Positions 51,289 to 61,066 of a stretch of DNA of 64,000 bases are shown here, in pieces. Made by a program: the position numbers and the translations under genes. The DNA lies in assembly GCA_965220315.1 (NCBI GenBank), contig CBDCPP010000002.1:372001-436000 (forward strand), in the 5' to 3' direction. Numbering within the stretch: position 1 is the stretch's first letter; each line of letters opens with the position of its first letter. This stretch comes from JAPOXK01 sp965220315. Its GTDB lineage: Bacteria; Chloroflexota; Dehalococcoidia; Bin125. The notes beneath the pieces were generated by a model. It made no database searches. It worked only from the letters and a program-made list of their open reading frames with translations, and had not been told where the DNA came from.

Positions 51289-52281
51289 GTGAGCTTCCGA
51301 GCCTTCGTCGTGGACAAGAGCGAAGACTCCTTCAGCGCGGAGGTCACCGAGCTGGACGAGTCCCGTCTTCCCGAGGGGGAGGTCACCGTTCGCGTTGAAT
51401 GGTCAGACATCAACTACAAGGACGGGCTTGCTTGCATCCGTGATGGCCACATCATCAACAGTTACCCCATGACCCCCGGCATCGATCTCGCCGGCAGCGT
51501 TATCGAGTCCAGCGATGGCCGCTTCAAAGAAGGGGACGGCGTCCTCGTCACCGGCTACGACCTCGGGGTCGGACACCCGGGCGGTTTCGCGGAGCTCGCT
51601 CGCGTGCCTGCTGACTGGCTGGTCCACCTGCCCGATGGTCTCAACACCCAAGAGGCAATGGCCCTCGGCACGGCTGGTTTTACCGCCGCCCTTTCGGTAT
51701 ACGCATTCGAGCGCAATGGCATCGGGCCGGACTCGGGCCCGGTGCTCGTTACCGGCGCGACGGGTGGCGTGGGCAGCACAGCTGTCGCCATGCTCGCCGG
51801 GCTCGGTTATACGGTCGCGGCCAGCACTGGGAAGGACAGCGAGCACGCTTTCCTCCGCAGCATCGGCGCTTCCGAGATCCTCAGCCGTGAGGAGGTCAGC
51901 GCGGAGAGCAGCAGGCCCATCGAAAAAGGTCGCTGGGCTGGCGCGGTCGACCCCGTAGGGGGCAGTACCACGGCCTTTCTGCTCCGCACCACGCGGCCCG
52001 GCGGTGTGGTTGCGCTCTCCGGTCTCACGGGCGGCACGGCCATCAGCACCACCGTCTTCCCGTTCATCCTGCGCGGCGCCAAGCTCGTCGGCATCGACTC
52101 CGTCTATGCGTCCATGTCCGTTCGCGAGGAGCTCTGGCGTCGTCTCGGCGCCGATCTCAAACCGGCGGGGCTGCTGGAAACCATCGCTGAAGAAACCACG
52201 CTTGCGGGCGTGATCGGCGCTACCGCCAAAATCCTCAAGGGCGAGATCCGCGGACGCACTCTCGTGCGACTCAGGGGTTAG
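51289..52281 (+). CDS. acuI: acrylyl-CoA reductase-type MDR oxidoreductase (AcuI/YhdH-like)
   Basis: GTG at 51289 follows AAAGGAGCG. The 330-aa zinc-free medium-chain reductase has the YhdH pattern: SDINYKDGLACIRDG, YPMTPGIDLAGSV, VLVTGYDLGVGHPGGFAELA, NADPH motif VLVTGATGGVGSTAV and AGAVDPVGG. These enzymes reduce acryloyl-CoA to propionyl-CoA with NADPH. Confidence 0.88.
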   Translation: MSFRAFVVDKSEDSFSAEVTELDESRLPEGEVTVRVEWSDINYKDGLACIRDGHIINSYPMTPGIDLAGSVIESSDGRFKEGDGVLVTGYDLGVGHPGGFAELARVPADWLVHLPDGLNTQEAMALGTAGFTAALSVYAFERNGIGPDSGPVLVTGATGGVGSTAVAMLAGLGYTVAASTGKDSEHAFLRSIGASEILSREEVSAESSRPIEKGRWAGAVDPVGGSTTAFLLRTTRPGGVVALSGLTGGTAISTTVFPFILRGAKLVGIDSVYASMSVREELWRRLGADLKPAGLLETIAEETTLAGVIGATAKILKGEIRGRTLVRLRG

Positions 52282-52618
52282 CAAGCGACTCCGTTCGCCC
52301 CGAGCTAGTCCGCACCGCACACCCTTGCCGGTGCCCCCGAATGTACGATCGGATTCGGCATGCTCTTTATCTTTTCCTCCAACACGCGTGGCTCCGACTT
52401 GCCAGCTACCGTTGCGCGTTAGAAGAGGGACACAGATCGGCCCACTCGCTTGCCTGCGTCTTGCTCTGAAGTTTGAGTACGCACGGGAATTTGCGCGCGT
52501 TGCGACGAACTTCATCCGCTGCCTACAGTGCGCTCAGTCCTGCATCCGCTGGCTCGGCAGCGGATCGATCGGAACTTTCTTTCGCGCCGGGTCGTCTTGT
52601 TTGGTGGAGGTTTGATCA
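52282..52618. other. 337-bp intergenic region
   Basis: Between the reductase and the DUF4349 gene. I see no gene, tRNA or strong hairpin; the 3' end carries the GGTGGAGG ribosome site of the next gene. Confidence 0.5.
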
Positions 52619-53842
52619 ATGCGCGTTCGATTGCTGCTCCTCGCCTTGGTGGCCTCGCTTGTTCCGCTAGTCCTCGTCGCCTGTGCCAGCGACGACACCG
52701 TTTCCGGCCGTTCTCCCTTCAGCGGCGGCGAAGCCTTCACGACCTTTGATGACTCCTTCGCACCGGAGTCGGAGTGGCCGGCGGACTTCAGCCTTGACGA
52801 GCCCGTAGCTTTCGATGAGCCCGCGGAGGAAGCCTTCGCCGAGTCTGTCGAGAGCGTCGCTGGAGATACCGTTGCGGCGGTCTCGTCTGGAGGCGTGCCT
52901 GGTGAACCGGCTCCCTCGCCTAACGCCACGCAAGCCGTCGGCCGAATGGTTATCCACAGCGGGAACATCTCCATCAGCGTCGACGACGTACCCGCCACGG
53001 TCGATCAGGTCCGTGTGATCGCTGAATCCTCGGGCGGTTTCGTCGAGCAGCTCTCGCGCACGGGCGAGGGCTCGGATCAGTTCGCCACTCTCACCATCCG
53101 CGTCCCCCGCGATCAATTCTTCACGATTCTCGATCGCATCGGCGCCCTCGGCGAGGTGCGGGACGAGTTCGTATCTAGCGACGATGTCACCGAGCAATTT
53201 ATCGATCTTGAAGCGCGGCTCCGCAGCGCCACCCACGAGGAAGCGCGCCTCGTCGAACTCCTTGGCAGCGCGGAAACGGTCGCCGATCTCTTGGTCATTG
53301 AGCGCGAACTCGGCCGTGTCCGTACCGAAATCGAGCGGCTCCAGGGCCGGCTCAACTTCCTCAGCAGCCGCGTCGAACTCTCGACTATCACCGTCTCTCT
53401 CTTCCCCCCTGATACTCCCTTCGTCGATCCGCCTGCTGGTTACCTCGATGTCGCCGTTGACGATGTGCAGCGCACTCTGTCCAGCGCGCGCGCGCTCGTC
53501 GGGGCGGCAGGCGGCGTCATCGATCGCGTGATCCTCTCTGTGGCCGGCGACTATACGCATGCGCAAGTACACCTCCGGGTCCCTAGGGCCGAGTTCGACG
53601 CCACGCTCGCTGCGCTTGAGCGCGAGGGCGACGTACAGTCCAAGGAGATTCAGGTGAGCGGTGAGCCGCCGTCCGGCACCGTGCCTTCCGCTGAGCCCGA
53701 TGCGCGCATCGATCTCACGCTTTTCGAGTTCTCGCAGGGGGACGGCTTCGACGTGTGGTTGGTCGTAGCACCAATCGGCGGTGTCGTGATCCTCATCCTG
53801 GCCGGGGTGCTCGGGGTCATGATCTTCCGGCGCCGCAGCTAA
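52619..53842 (+). CDS. DUF4349-domain lipoprotein (407 aa)
   Basis: ATG at 52619 follows GGTGGAGG. The signal ends in a lipobox (VLVACASDD, Cys23), followed by an acidic linker (~25-95), a DUF4349 domain with FATLTIRVPRDQFFTILDRI, DVTEQFIDLEARLRSATHEE and a coiled-coil stretch (LVIERELGRVRTEIERLQGR). A C-terminal membrane helix (VVAPIGGVVILILAGVLGVM) precedes a short basic tail. The lipid and TM anchors at opposite ends resemble other DUF4349 proteins, which are thought to be envelope-associated; their function is unknown. Confidence 0.87.
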   Translation: MRVRLLLLALVASLVPLVLVACASDDTVSGRSPFSGGEAFTTFDDSFAPESEWPADFSLDEPVAFDEPAEEAFAESVESVAGDTVAAVSSGGVPGEPAPSPNATQAVGRMVIHSGNISISVDDVPATVDQVRVIAESSGGFVEQLSRTGEGSDQFATLTIRVPRDQFFTILDRIGALGEVRDEFVSSDDVTEQFIDLEARLRSATHEEARLVELLGSAETVADLLVIERELGRVRTEIERLQGRLNFLSSRVELSTITVSLFPPDTPFVDPPAGYLDVAVDDVQRTLSSARALVGAAGGVIDRVILSVAGDYTHAQVHLRVPRAEFDATLAALEREGDVQSKEIQVSGEPPSGTVPSAEPDARIDLTLFEFSQGDGFDVWLVVAPIGGVVILILAGVLGVMIFRRRS

Positions 53843-53852
53843 CGGGCGTCGG

Positions 53853-55064
53853 TCAGCCGAACACCCCGTTCGCGGCCAGCTCCGCGATCTCGTCGTCACT
53901 GAGCCCTGCCTCGCGCACGACCTCGGCCGTATGTTGCCCGGCCGCTGGGGCGGGGCCCCGCACGCCGATCTCCGCTCCCTCGATCTGGAACGGGGTGTTC
54001 ATCGTCTCGAACCGTCCCAGCTCCGGATGCTCAATCTCCGCGAAGATCTCCATCTCTCGCACCTGCGGGTCGTCGATCAGATCGGGCAACGTCGAGACGG
54101 GCGCCCAGATTAACTCAAACTTGTCTAGCTGCTCCCGCCAGTAAGCGAAGTCGTGCTGCCGGAACCGCTCCGCGATGCCGCGCGTCAGCACGCGTGTGTG
54201 CTCTTGGCGTTTGGGAATCGAGTCGTAGCGCTCGTCCTCCGCCCACTCTTGCAATCCCAGCATGTTGCAAACCCGAGCCCAGAAGCGATCTGGCTGCGGC
54301 ATCACCAGCTGGACCCACCTCTCGTCAGAGCACGCATAGGCGTTGTGCAAGGGATTGCCCGGTGCGGCATGGTCGTGCGGAGGCGGCTGCTGCCGTGCCA
54401 CTAGGACCGACGCCAAATCCGTCCCCACGGTCCACATTCCCGTGCCCAGCAGCGTGGCGTCTATGACCTGCCCCTCCCCCGTCGCGTCGCGCAGGCGCAG
54501 CGCTGCCAGTACCCCCGCTAGGAGGTTGAGGGTGGTGGTGTGGTCTCCCTGGCCTGGTCGACAGAGCGGCGGCGGTGAGTCAGGAAGTGTCAACGCGCGC
54601 ATTACGCCGCTCCGTGCCCAGAAGGCGGCGTAGTCGAACCCCGGCCGCGCCGCGTCGGGCCCGCGCGTCCCATATCCCGAGAACGACGCGTATACCGCTG
54701 TCGGGTTGATTGCGTGGATCGCTTCGGCCGTCAGCCGGTATCGCTCCCGCCTCGACTGGATCAAATTCGTCACGAAGACATCCACATCTTGCGCGAGCCG
54801 CTGCACCAGCTCTGTCCCACCGGGTTTCTCGAGGTCCACCGTGATCGAGCGCTTGCCTCGATTGTCCAGCTCGAATACGTAGCTGCCTTTGAAGTCGTAG
54901 TCGTATCCGAGCGTATTCATATCGAAGCCGCGCAACGCGTCGCCCCCCGGCGGCTCGACTTTGATCGCCTCTGCTCCCATGTCGACCATCAGCGCCGCCG
55001 TGCACGGCGCCACCAGCCAGTTCGCGACCTCGAGCACACGGATGCCTTCCAGTGGCGCTTTCAT
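53853..55064 (-). CDS. CaiB/BaiF-type (family III) CoA-transferase
   Basis: ATG at 55064 (MKAPLEGIRVLEVANWLVAP) follows GGAGGGAG. The 403-aa protein shows class III motifs: LMVDMGAEAIKVEPPGGD, RGKRSITVDLEKPGG and a catalytic Asp in NPTAVYASFSGYGTRGPDAA followed by GFDYAAFWARSG. It transfers CoA from an acyl-CoA to a carboxylic acid via an aspartyl-CoA thioester intermediate; substrates are unknown. It is convergent with DUF4349. Confidence 0.88.
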   Translation of the reverse strand: MKAPLEGIRVLEVANWLVAPCTAALMVDMGAEAIKVEPPGGDALRGFDMNTLGYDYDFKGSYVFELDNRGKRSITVDLEKPGGTELVQRLAQDVDVFVTNLIQSRRERYRLTAEAIHAINPTAVYASFSGYGTRGPDAARPGFDYAAFWARSGVMRALTLPDSPPPLCRPGQGDHTTTLNLLAGVLAALRLRDATGEGQVIDATLLGTGMWTVGTDLASVLVARQQPPPHDHAAPGNPLHNAYACSDERWVQLVMPQPDRFWARVCNMLGLQEWAEDERYDSIPKRQEHTRVLTRGIAERFRQHDFAYWREQLDKFELIWAPVSTLPDLIDDPQVREMEIFAEIEHPELGRFETMNTPFQIEGAEIGVRGPAPAAGQHTAEVVREAGLSDDEIAELAANGVFG

Positions 55065-55090
55065 CCCTACTCCCTCCGCCAGACGCCCTA

Positions 55091-56284
55091 CTAGTTCGCC
55101 TGTCCCCACACCACCCGGCCGTCTTTGAATACGCAGCGAATCGACCGCGTCGCCGACAGGTCGTTCAAGGGATCCTCGCTCAGCACGACGAGATCCGCGC
55201 GACGGCCTGGACGCACGCTGCCGATCTCCTGCTCCAACCCCATCGCCCGCGCTGCGTTGCTCGTCGCTGCCTGGATCGCCTCCATTGGCGAGCAGCCGAT
55301 CGTTCCCAGCTCCACGATCTCTTGATGGAGGGCGTCTGGACCAGTAAACGGCGCGCCCATGTCCGTCCCTGCCACCAGCGGTACCCCCCTCTCGTACGCC
55401 ATCTTGATCGCGGCTCTGTGAGAGTCACTGACCTCCCGTGCCCGCGTAATGGTCTCTCCCGTCATCCCTGCCTCATCCGGACGAGCGAGGATGAACCCCA
55501 TCACTGCCAGCGTGGGCGTCAAATACGTGCCCCGCGTGATCATCCCGTCCGCCAATTCCTCCGTTAGGAAGGAGCCGTGCTCCACGGTGTCCACGCCACC
55601 CCACACTGCGTTACGAATGCTGCCCGTGCCGTGCGCGTGCGCTGCGATCCGCAGTCCAGCCCCGTGTGCTTCCTCCGATGCTACCCGCATTTCCTCTTCC
55701 GAGAACTGCACGGCGTGCGGTCCCAGCCCCGCGCCCACAACGCCCCCGCTCGCCATCAACTTGATCATGTCCGATCCGGCCTTGATCTCTGCCCGCACGG
55801 CCCGGCGCAAGGCGTCTACCCCGTCCACTTCGACCGCGATCATCCAGCCGTGCCCGCCGGTCACAGTTAGCCAATGCCCCGCCGCGATAATCCGCGGCCC
55901 CTCCAGCCGTCCCTGTGCGATCGCGTCCCGCACCGCGAAGATGACCGATGCCACCCCGCCAACGTCGCGTGCGGTCGTCACGCCATACCGCAACAGCGCG
56001 GCGGCGCGCTTTGCTGTGAGCAGTGCCTGGTACGGATGTGACTGCTGTGCTGCGTCTTCGATCGCGCTGGGCTCGGCGTTGAGGCTTAGGTGCGTGTGCG
56101 CGTCGACCAGTCCCGGGATCGCAGTTGTTCCGCTCAGATCGATGACTTGTTCGTCGTCCTTCGGCAGATCCGGCGCGATCTCGTGAAAGTGTCCATCGCG
56201 GATGCGCACGTCGACTCGCGCCTGGACCGCGCCTGTGCCGTCGATGAGCCGCAGGTTGCGTAACAGCATTGGCAAGACTCGCAT
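55091..56284 (-). CDS. amidohydrolase (imidazolonepropionase/prolidase-like)
   Basis: 397 aa; ATG at 56284, or 56269 with MLLRNLRLIDGTG, which is the more typical start. Metal site: VDAHTHL (His pair), Lys in DMIKLMASGG, His in AAHAHG and VEHGSF, and Asp in AGTDMGAP. The C-terminal strand set has SVRPGRRADLVVLSEDPL. Same subfamily as the 33937 gene (Xaa-Pro dipeptidase-like). It lies 26 bases upstream of the CoA-transferase gene. Confidence 0.87.
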   Translation of the reverse strand: MRVLPMLLRNLRLIDGTGAVQARVDVRIRDGHFHEIAPDLPKDDEQVIDLSGTTAIPGLVDAHTHLSLNAEPSAIEDAAQQSHPYQALLTAKRAAALLRYGVTTARDVGGVASVIFAVRDAIAQGRLEGPRIIAAGHWLTVTGGHGWMIAVEVDGVDALRRAVRAEIKAGSDMIKLMASGGVVGAGLGPHAVQFSEEEMRVASEEAHGAGLRIAAHAHGTGSIRNAVWGGVDTVEHGSFLTEELADGMITRGTYLTPTLAVMGFILARPDEAGMTGETITRAREVSDSHRAAIKMAYERGVPLVAGTDMGAPFTGPDALHQEIVELGTIGCSPMEAIQAATSNAARAMGLEQEIGSVRPGRRADLVVLSEDPLNDLSATRSIRCVFKDGRVVWGQAN

Positions 56285-56436
56285 CCGGGCTCGACACGCG
56301 GCCGCAGCCCCCCGCCAACGCTAACAGAGCTCACCGCGCAGTGGGACCGCGGCGCGCCATCCCTGACCGTACTCCGCATTGAGGAGTCTTTGCTCTTCCC
56401 ATAGACTGCTGCCGTACCGACGGGAGTCTTCGCGTG

Positions 56437-57027
56437 ATGCCCGATCCTGAACTTCCTGAATCCGATCCGTCTCCCGCAATCGAGTCTGATGACGACACCC
56501 CTGCCGAACCGTTGGCTTCGAGCCAAGCGCGGGCCGTAGACGGAACCCCCACGCTTATCCACGTCGATGAAACGGCGCGGCGCGTCCTCGTGGAAATGGC
56601 GCCACAGCCGTATCCTTTCGCCGTCCGGCTGCTGTGGCTCATTTTCGTCGGCTCGTGGAGCGGCTTACTGCTCATCGTTGCGGCGGCGATCCTCAACTTC
56701 ACCGCCGTAGGCTACATTTTCCGTCCCTGGGTTCTCCAGCAACTCCCCCGCGTCATGCGGCTGGCCTACCCTTCGCAGCGGATCGCTGGTCCGGTCGCCC
56801 TGAACGAACGCGAGCAAGAGGTGCGTGAGCGACCTTACGTTCGCGCCCTCTACTTCTTCGGCGTTGGTTGGTGGGCTGGCGGGCTTTGGCTTCTCGCCGC
56901 CTACCTCATCAATCTGCCCCAGGTGACTGAGCCCCTCGCTATCTGGATGTACAACCGCGTCGACGCCATCACTACGCTTGAGCGTCGTTCCGAACAGCTG
57001 GCCAAGCCTGGTTCTCCGGGACACTAA
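56437..57027 (+). CDS. membrane protein, YccF/DUF307-like (196 aa)
   Basis: Start at ATG 56437, or GTG 56434 directly before it. An acidic Pro-rich N-terminus (~1-45) precedes two membrane helices (LLWLIFVGSWSGLLLIVAAA and ~128-148), with the inter-helix FTAVGYIFRPWVLQQLPRVM and a final VDAITTLERRSEQL helix. The pattern recalls inner-membrane component YccF-type proteins, tentatively. Function unknown. Confidence 0.65.
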   Translation: MPDPELPESDPSPAIESDDDTPAEPLASSQARAVDGTPTLIHVDETARRVLVEMAPQPYPFAVRLLWLIFVGSWSGLLLIVAAAILNFTAVGYIFRPWVLQQLPRVMRLAYPSQRIAGPVALNEREQEVRERPYVRALYFFGVGWWAGGLWLLAAYLINLPQVTEPLAIWMYNRVDAITTLERRSEQLAKPGSPGH

Positions 57028-57055
57028 CGCTCGAATCCGGCAGGCAATCAGGCGT

Positions 57056-58438
57056 ATGCTCAGAGTGCGACTGAGCTGGAGCGGACCAGTGCGCCCATTC
57101 CCTCTCGTGGCAGGAGCCTTGCTCGCCACCACCCTAGGAGCGGCTGCCTGCTCCGGTGGTGCCGAGCCCGCCGTCCCGGTTCCCGCGGATGTTTCTCCCG
57201 GATCGGAAGACGCAGACACTGCCAGTCTCACGCTGGACACAGCGGCGCCCGCCGACTCATTCGATGCCGATCTCGGCCGCTCCTCGCTTCCAACCGACCG
57301 GGGCGTCATCGCCGGGTTGGACACTTCGATCCGCAGCGTCGAACTGGTCGATATCGTTTTCGACCTCTTCAACCTCACCGCCGTCACCCTGGCAGAAGCC
57401 GATGAGGTAACGGTCCTCAGCATCGTTGATATCATCCCACCGCTCGATGCCAACCGTGCGCTTCTCTCCTCCGTGGAGCAGGAGCGCGTCGGCACGGTGC
57501 GCTACCTCACCGCCGCCGAAGCTGCGGCTGCCGACTACCTCTGGGACACACAGCTGATCATCGGCTATGTCGCGGACGACGGACAGGCTTACGCTTATCC
57601 GATCTCCATTCTTAATTTCCATGGGATTGTGAACGAGACCTTAGCCGGCCAGCCTGTCCTCATCACCTACTGCACCCTCTGCCGCAGCGGCATCGTATAC
57701 GAGCGCAGGATGGCTGGCGAGGTTCTGACCTTTGGCAACACCAGTGCTCTCTTTGAGAACGACCTCGTCATGTTCGACCGCGACCCTGAATCGATCTCCT
57801 ATTGGTTCCAAGTTGCGGGTGAAGCGGTCGTGGGTGCACGTACTGGTCAGCGACTGGCTCCCCTCGCATCCATCACCACGGAGTGGCAAGCCTGGCTCGC
57901 CGAGCACCCCGGCACCTTCGTCCTCAGCGATGATACCGGCTTCGACCGTCCCTACGGCACAGACTTTTCCTCCCGCATTTCCGGCGCGGGCGAAGCCACT
58001 GCCCCGCCCCCTTTCCTCATTGATGAGGAAACGCTCGCAGACGGTCGCCTCCCGATCTCGGAGTTGGCCCTCATCGTTGAGATTGAGGACGAGCCCCGCG
58101 CTTATCCGCTGCAATCGCTTGGCAGTCTTGCGATCAATGACGCACTCGCCGGCCAACCGCTTGTCATCTTTATCGACTCGCCGTCCCGCTACGGCGCCGT
58201 CTTCGATCCCCGCGTGGACGGAAGGCTGCTTACGTTCGTGCTCGAAGACGGCGCCTTCGTCGATATAGAAACCGGCACTCGCTGGAACAGAACAGGCGTC
58301 GCCGTGGAAGGCCCGCTTGAGGCGTCGCAGCTCGTTGCGCTGCCTGCGCGTACAACCTTCTGGTTCTCCATCCTCAGCACTTTCCCGACAGTGACCGTCG
58401 CCGGTGTCGACACCACGCTGGACACGAGCGGCGCTTAG
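57056..58438 (+). CDS. DUF3179-domain lipoprotein, second copy (460 aa)
   Basis: ATG at 57056 (MLRVRLSWSGP) is chosen because it places the signal and lipobox (LGAAACSGG, Cys ~31) correctly. The DUF3179 body follows (AYAYPISILNFHGIVNETLA, TYCTLCRSGIVYER, FGNTSALFENDLVMFDRD, YPLQSLGSLAINDAL). The pair CTLC replaces CPLC of the 48617 copy. The two proteins are full-length but clearly diverged. Confidence 0.86.
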   Translation: MLRVRLSWSGPVRPFPLVAGALLATTLGAAACSGGAEPAVPVPADVSPGSEDADTASLTLDTAAPADSFDADLGRSSLPTDRGVIAGLDTSIRSVELVDIVFDLFNLTAVTLAEADEVTVLSIVDIIPPLDANRALLSSVEQERVGTVRYLTAAEAAAADYLWDTQLIIGYVADDGQAYAYPISILNFHGIVNETLAGQPVLITYCTLCRSGIVYERRMAGEVLTFGNTSALFENDLVMFDRDPESISYWFQVAGEAVVGARTGQRLAPLASITTEWQAWLAEHPGTFVLSDDTGFDRPYGTDFSSRISGAGEATAPPPFLIDEETLADGRLPISELALIVEIEDEPRAYPLQSLGSLAINDALAGQPLVIFIDSPSRYGAVFDPRVDGRLLTFVLEDGAFVDIETGTRWNRTGVAVEGPLEASQLVALPARTTFWFSILSTFPTVTVAGVDTTLDTSGA

Positions 58439-58534
58439 CTTTGCGTGTGGGGACGTGGACTGTGAAAGGCCTGGGTCGGCGTTTTAGTTCCTTCTGATTC
58501 GGATCGAGCCAGCTAGCCACAGCTATCGGCTTTC

Positions 58535-58563
58535 TTGACGACCCTCTGGGCCGCTCGTACGCT
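58535..58563 (+). promoter_or_regulatory. candidate sigma-70 promoter for the alcohol dehydrogenase gene
   Basis: TTGACG, 17-base spacer, TACGCT, ending 42 bases before the start codon. Confidence 0.45.
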
Positions 58564-58605
58564 CGGCCGCGCGCAACGTCAGCGAGGGTTCGGGGAAGGA
58601 CAGCT

Positions 58606-59817
58606 ATGTCAGAGGCCAAAGCACTCGCAGGGACCTTCGAAATCCCGTCGATGGAGCGCGTCCGCTACGGCCCTGATTGTCTGAACTCCCTGGCTGAGGA
58701 CGTGGAAACCCACGGCGGTCGGAAAGTCTTTATCGTCGCCAGTAACAGCCTGGCGACGAAGACTGATGTCGTCGATCGCGTGCAGGGCGCCCTTGGCGGC
58801 AAAGCCGTGGGGGTCTTCCACGCCGTCTCCCAGCACGTCCACCGTGAGTCGGTTCTTCAGGCGGCGGAGGAAGCCCGCAGCGCAGGAGCCGACTTCCTCG
58901 TGAGCGTGGGCGGCGGCAGTCCGATCGATTGTGCGAAGGCCATGGCCATGTGCATGGCCGAGCAGATCACGACGCTCGATCAATGTGACGATTACAGTAC
59001 GAAGTTTGAATACCCCGACAAGGTTGAGTTTCCATCTCTCAAGCACCCTGAGCGCGTTCCCAAGCACATTACGATCTCCACAACCCTCTCTGCCGGCGAG
59101 TTCACCAACATCGCCGGCATGACCGACAGCAAGCGCCAAGTCAAAGAGATTTACTTGCACCCGCCGCTGATGCCCGTCGCTGCCTATCTCGACCCCACCC
59201 TGACCGTGCACACCCCCGGCTGGCTCTGGGCGTCGACCGGAATGCGCGCCGTTGACCATTGCGTCGAAGCCTACGTCTCCCAGGCCCACATGCCCTTCGT
59301 CGATGCGCTCTCCAAGGACGCGCTTACGATCCTCGCGCAAGAACTCCCTCACGCCTCCAAGAACCCCGAAGACATCGGCGCCCGTGGTCGTTGCCAGATG
59401 GCCTGCTGGATGAGCCTCTTCGGTTTGCTCAACGTGCAGGTCGGCCTCAGCCACGGCATCGGCCATCAACTTGGGGCCCGCTGCGATGTCCCCCATGGCG
59501 TGACCTCTTGCATCATGCTTCCGCACGTCATGGACTACAACTTCCCGATCGTGAAGGATCGCCAGGCCACCCTGGCCGATGCCTTTGACATCGATACCCG
59601 TGACATGAGCGTCGATGATGCAGCGCGAGCCTTTATCCGCTCACTGCGCGATTTCATCCAAGATCTGGAAGTACCGACTCGCCTCTCTGAAGTCGGCGTC
59701 ACCAAAGAGGACTTCCCCGGGATCGTCCACGACGCCCTAGAGGACATGGTCGTTGCCACCAACCCTCGTCCCGTGACGGAAGAGGTGGTGGCACAGCTCT
59801 TGGAGACGGCCTACTGA
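58606..59817 (+). CDS. iron-containing (type III) alcohol dehydrogenase / maleylacetate reductase-like
   Basis: ATG at 58606 follows GGGAAGGA. The 403-aa protein has NAD-binding VSVGGGSPIDCAKAMA and the iron site GMRAVDHCVEAYVS with SHGIGHQLGARCDVPHG (three His ligands plus Asp). Family members oxidise alcohols or reduce maleylacetate; the substrate is not fixed by sequence. Upstream is the candidate promoter at 58535. Confidence 0.88.
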   Translation: MSEAKALAGTFEIPSMERVRYGPDCLNSLAEDVETHGGRKVFIVASNSLATKTDVVDRVQGALGGKAVGVFHAVSQHVHRESVLQAAEEARSAGADFLVSVGGGSPIDCAKAMAMCMAEQITTLDQCDDYSTKFEYPDKVEFPSLKHPERVPKHITISTTLSAGEFTNIAGMTDSKRQVKEIYLHPPLMPVAAYLDPTLTVHTPGWLWASTGMRAVDHCVEAYVSQAHMPFVDALSKDALTILAQELPHASKNPEDIGARGRCQMACWMSLFGLLNVQVGLSHGIGHQLGARCDVPHGVTSCIMLPHVMDYNFPIVKDRQATLADAFDIDTRDMSVDDAARAFIRSLRDFIQDLEVPTRLSEVGVTKEDFPGIVHDALEDMVVATNPRPVTEEVVAQLLETAY

Positions 59818-60025
59818 GGTTGGTCGGAAGACTGGCTCAGCCTTCCGAGTCGCTCACAGAGGTTGTGTCCTCTCGAGATCCCGTATGCTTTGCGGCTCTG
59901 CCGGGAGGCGCATTACCGGCCTGGCCTTGCGCATCCCCCCCGCTAGGCTGTAGATCAATGGCCACCCGTGACTGGAGCGTGCGGGTAGAACGTATTGAGC
60001 GGAACGCCTCCAAGAGCGAGATACG

Positions 60026-61066
60026 ATGCGAAAATTCCTGCTGCGGCGTTTCGCTTTCCTCATCCCGCAGCTCTTCGTGGTTTCATTTCTTGCGTTCCTG
60101 CTGATCAAGCTTCTGCCCGGCGATCCTGTCCTGATCATTTTGGGTCCGCTCCGCACGCAAGAGGGTGTGATCCGCGAAACCGAGCGCCTTGGCCTAGACA
60201 AGCCCTTTTTCGTCCAGTACGGCAAATACCTCGAGCGCACTGTCCAAGGCGACTTCGGCAATTCCATCGTAACCAAGCAGCCCGTCATCGAAGAATTGGG
60301 GCGGCGCGTCCCGGCGACGCTGTGGCTGATCACACTTGGCCTTGTTGCCTGTGTGGTGATCGGGATTGGAGTGGGCTATCTCGCGGCCTTAGCCCCTCCC
60401 ACCGGTTGGGGTACGTGGCTCAATAAGTCCATCATTGGCTATGGCTTCTTAGCCGGGGCCTTACCGGATTTCTGGGTCGGGTTGATCCTTGTCTTCATCT
60501 TCTTCACGCAGCTGCATATCTTACCGGCGCCCATCGGCCAATTGCCGGGGTATATTCCCTCGGAACTCCCTAGCGGACCCACTAACGTTGATCTGCTGGA
60601 CACCCTTATCAAGGGTGACTTCGCGCAGGCCGGCACGGCTTTCCGCGCCTCGATCATGCCCGTACTGACGCTTGCCATCGTCTATGCACCGGTGGTCTTG
60701 AAAATTACGGCAGTCACCACGACGGAAGTGTTCAACTCCCAGTACGTCATCGGGGCCCGGGCGGTCGGCGTGCGGCGGCGCACCATCTTGCGCTACATCA
60801 TGCGTAACGCGTTGCTCCCCATCGTCACTACGAGCGGCGTCCTCTACGCTTTCCTTCTTGGAGGCGCCGTCCTCGTCGAAACAGTGTTCTCGTGGGGAGG
60901 CTTCGGACAGTACGCGGTATCTGCAGTCAACGCTCTGGACTTCAATGTGATCCAGGGCATGATGCTGGTGGCCGCCGTCTTCACGATTGTCGTCTACCTC
61001 TTGATCGACATCATTCACTACTTCATCGACCCGCGTATCCGGGTGAGTACGGTGGGCTCGTCATGA
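60026..61066 (+). CDS. peptide/nickel-type ABC transporter permease (DppB-like)
   Basis: 346 aa, six membrane helices: MRKFLLRRFAFLIPQLFVVS start, KLLPGDPVLIILGP, large periplasmic loop, and the DppB coupling segment RAVGVRRRTILRYIMRNALL (EAA loop). It begins an operon of four genes linked by overlaps (ATGA at 61063; GTG overlap at 62021; ATGA at 62986). No periplasmic binding protein gene is seen inside the window upstream. It forms the channel with the next gene product. Confidence 0.9.
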   Translation: MRKFLLRRFAFLIPQLFVVSFLAFLLIKLLPGDPVLIILGPLRTQEGVIRETERLGLDKPFFVQYGKYLERTVQGDFGNSIVTKQPVIEELGRRVPATLWLITLGLVACVVIGIGVGYLAALAPPTGWGTWLNKSIIGYGFLAGALPDFWVGLILVFIFFTQLHILPAPIGQLPGYIPSELPSGPTNVDLLDTLIKGDFAQAGTAFRASIMPVLTLAIVYAPVVLKITAVTTTEVFNSQYVIGARAVGVRRRTILRYIMRNALLPIVTTSGVLYAFLLGGAVLVETVFSWGGFGQYAVSAVNALDFNVIQGMMLVAAVFTIVVYLLIDIIHYFIDPRIRVSTVGSS

